This document shows, piece by piece, positions 13,490 to 14,430 of a stretch of 14,430 nucleotides of DNA (the stretch's first letter is position 1; every line of letters begins with the position of its first letter). Origin of the DNA: Granulicatella adiacens (GTDB taxonomy: Bacteria; Bacillota; Bacilli; Lactobacillales; Aerococcaceae); contig JAGZLX010000040.1 in assembly GCA_018364485.1 (NCBI GenBank), positions 1-14,430 of the forward strand, read 5' to 3'. A program made the translations under genes and the position numbers. Below the pieces are notes generated by a model. The model did not search any database. It had not been told where the DNA came from and was given only the letters and a program-made list of their open reading frames with translations.

Positions 13490-14430
13490 ATGAACATAAA
13501 AAAATTGAGCTTGGGAGCTGTTCTAGTCACTCTATTGATGACTCTTCTATCCCTCGTTTCTCCGACAACAACTGCAAAAGCAGAAACTAAAAAATATGTA
13601 ATCGCAACAGATATTACATTTGCTCCATTTGAATACCAAGATACAAATGGTGAATACGTCGGAATTGATATTGAATTAATGAAGAGTATCGCAGAGGCTG
13701 AAGGCTTCGAAGTAGAATTCAAACCACTTGGCTTCAATGCTGCCGTTCAAGCACTAGAAGCTGGACAAGTAGATGCTGTGATGGCCGGAATGGGTATTAC
13801 GGATGAACGTAAACAAAAATTTGACTTCACAGATAGTTACTACGACAGCGGAATCGGGATGGGAGTTTCTAAAAACTCTGACATCACAAGCCTTTCTGAT
13901 TTACAAGGTAAAAAAGTTGCTGTTAAATTAGGAACACAAAGCGCTACTTACGCAGAATCTATTAAGAGTAAGTATGGTTTTACAACAACAACATTCGAAG
14001 ATTCATCTAGTATGTATCAAGATGTGATGGTAGGAAACAGCGACGCTTTATTCGAAGATTATCCTGTTCTTGCCTACTCAATCAAAACGAATAACCTATC
14101 CTTAAAAATGACAGACCATAACGAAAACAAAACGGAATATGGTGTTGCTGTCAATAAAGGAGACAATGCTGAATTCATCACTGCTTTCAACAACGGTTTG
14201 AAAAAACTAAAAGAAAGTGGTAAGTATGATGAAATCATCAACAAATACACAACGAATGCTAGCGAAAACACTGAAGCAACAAGCATTCTAGGTTTAATCA
14301 AAACAAACTGGCACACTCTTGCAACTGGTTTATGGAATACAATTGTCTTAACCGTTGTTGCTTTAATCTTTGCAAGTTTAATCGGTATTATCTTCGGTTT
14401 AATGAAGACAAGCCAAAACAATATTGTTCA
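13490..14430 (+). CDS. glnP: Fused amino acid-binding/permease protein of an ABC importer, partial
   Basis: The first 313 codons of a GlnP-like protein that imports a polar amino acid, probably glutamine or glutamate. Residues 1-31 form a signal sequence ending in AKA before ETKK. Residues about 35-255 are one family-3 solute-binding domain: ATDITFAPFEYQ, GIDIELM, GITDERKQKFDFT with the ligand-binding Arg107, LGTQSATYA and LFEDYPVL. After a linker, TLATGLWNTIVLTVVALIFA opens the permease domain; its EAA loop lies past the right edge. No lipobox cysteine is needed because the binding domain is fused to the permease. GGAGG stands seven bases before the ATG at 13490; an out-of-frame ATG lies at 13486. 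A GlnR-type site upstream supports a nitrogen-source role. The gene symbol is by family; substrate is not proven. Confidence 0.9.
   Translation, partial: MNIKKLSLGAVLVTLLMTLLSLVSPTTTAKAETKKYVIATDITFAPFEYQDTNGEYVGIDIELMKSIAEAEGFEVEFKPLGFNAAVQALEAGQVDAVMAGMGITDERKQKFDFTDSYYDSGIGMGVSKNSDITSLSDLQGKKVAVKLGTQSATYAESIKSKYGFTTTTFEDSSSMYQDVMVGNSDALFEDYPVLAYSIKTNNLSLKMTDHNENKTEYGVAVNKGDNAEFITAFNNGLKKLKESGKYDEIINKYTTNASENTEATSILGLIKTNWHTLATGLWNTIVLTVVALIFASLIGIIFGLMKTSQNNIV

Noticed and set aside
13118..14421. Minus-strand frames opposite the phosphatase and transporter genes (13118-13402, 13459-13737, 14074-14421)
   Set aside because: They oppose clear coding sequence with catalytic and binding motifs and would cross the promoter or terminator of those genes.
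1..14430. CRISPR array, toxin-antitoxin pair, phage or defence system
   Set aside because: No spaced direct repeats, no small paired antitoxin-like frames, and no integrase, transposase, nuclease or helicase genes of such systems were seen.

Overview
The window looks like the chromosome of a low-GC Gram-positive bacterium of the order Lactobacillales. The evidence is an AT-rich base composition, strong AGGAGG-type ribosome binding sites, a Bacillus-like order of yt-type genes, a PolA whose proofreading site looks degenerate, and EcsAB next to HIT. A Carnobacteriaceae- or Enterococcaceae-like lineage is plausible, but the genus cannot be fixed from the sequence. No rRNA, tRNA, CRISPR array, insertion sequence or prophage gene was seen. 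No stretch above 300 bases lacks a gene; the longest gap is about 210 bases.

Region 1 (1-2240, minus strand): the N-terminal 677 codons of DNA polymerase I (polA), running off the left edge in polymerase motif A. Its upstream gap holds a promoter candidate, an unexplained imperfect inverted repeat flanked by GATA, and the terminator of the next gene. Region 2 (2242-2891, minus): a single, AT-richer GNAT acetyltransferase gene with its own terminator and a possible 13-codon leader ORF. It looks like an insertion between polA and murC.

Region 3 (2892-8792, minus): a block that matches, from memory, the Bacillus subtilis order ytmP-trmB-ytzB-ytoP-ytpR-(sftA)-murC. It holds a ytmP-like kinase-fold protein, trmB (TTG start), a small membrane-anchored PepSY-like protein, an M42 aminopeptidase, a YtpR-type tRNA-binding protein, an unrecognised 268-residue hydrophilic protein in the place where sftA sits in Bacillus, and murC. 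A clear sigma-A promoter precedes ytmP, a hairpin lies between the PepSY-like gene and the aminopeptidase, and a terminator follows murC.

Region 4 (8821-13369): the conserved ecsAB / hit-ytxH neighbourhood. ecsA and ecsB (minus strand, overlapping) encode an ABC exporter. hit, a YtxH-like gene and a Cof-type HAD phosphatase run on the plus strand and end at a strong terminator. A TMEM175-family (DUF1211) membrane protein gene lies between ecsA and hit, reads minus, and ends in a terminator whose stem contains the -35 box of the ecsA promoter.

Region 5 (13370-14430, plus): the start of a fused substrate-binding/permease gene of a polar amino acid (probably glutamine) ABC importer, running off the right edge. 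A sequence that fits the GlnR/TnrA consensus exactly lies just upstream of its promoter, which suggests nitrogen control.

Overall the window is mostly core housekeeping DNA: replication and repair, cell wall synthesis, tRNA modification, peptide handling and nutrient uptake. I found no convincing new multi-gene system. The most interesting points are the GlnR site, the protein in the sftA position, the small leader ORF, and overlaps between hairpins and promoters.
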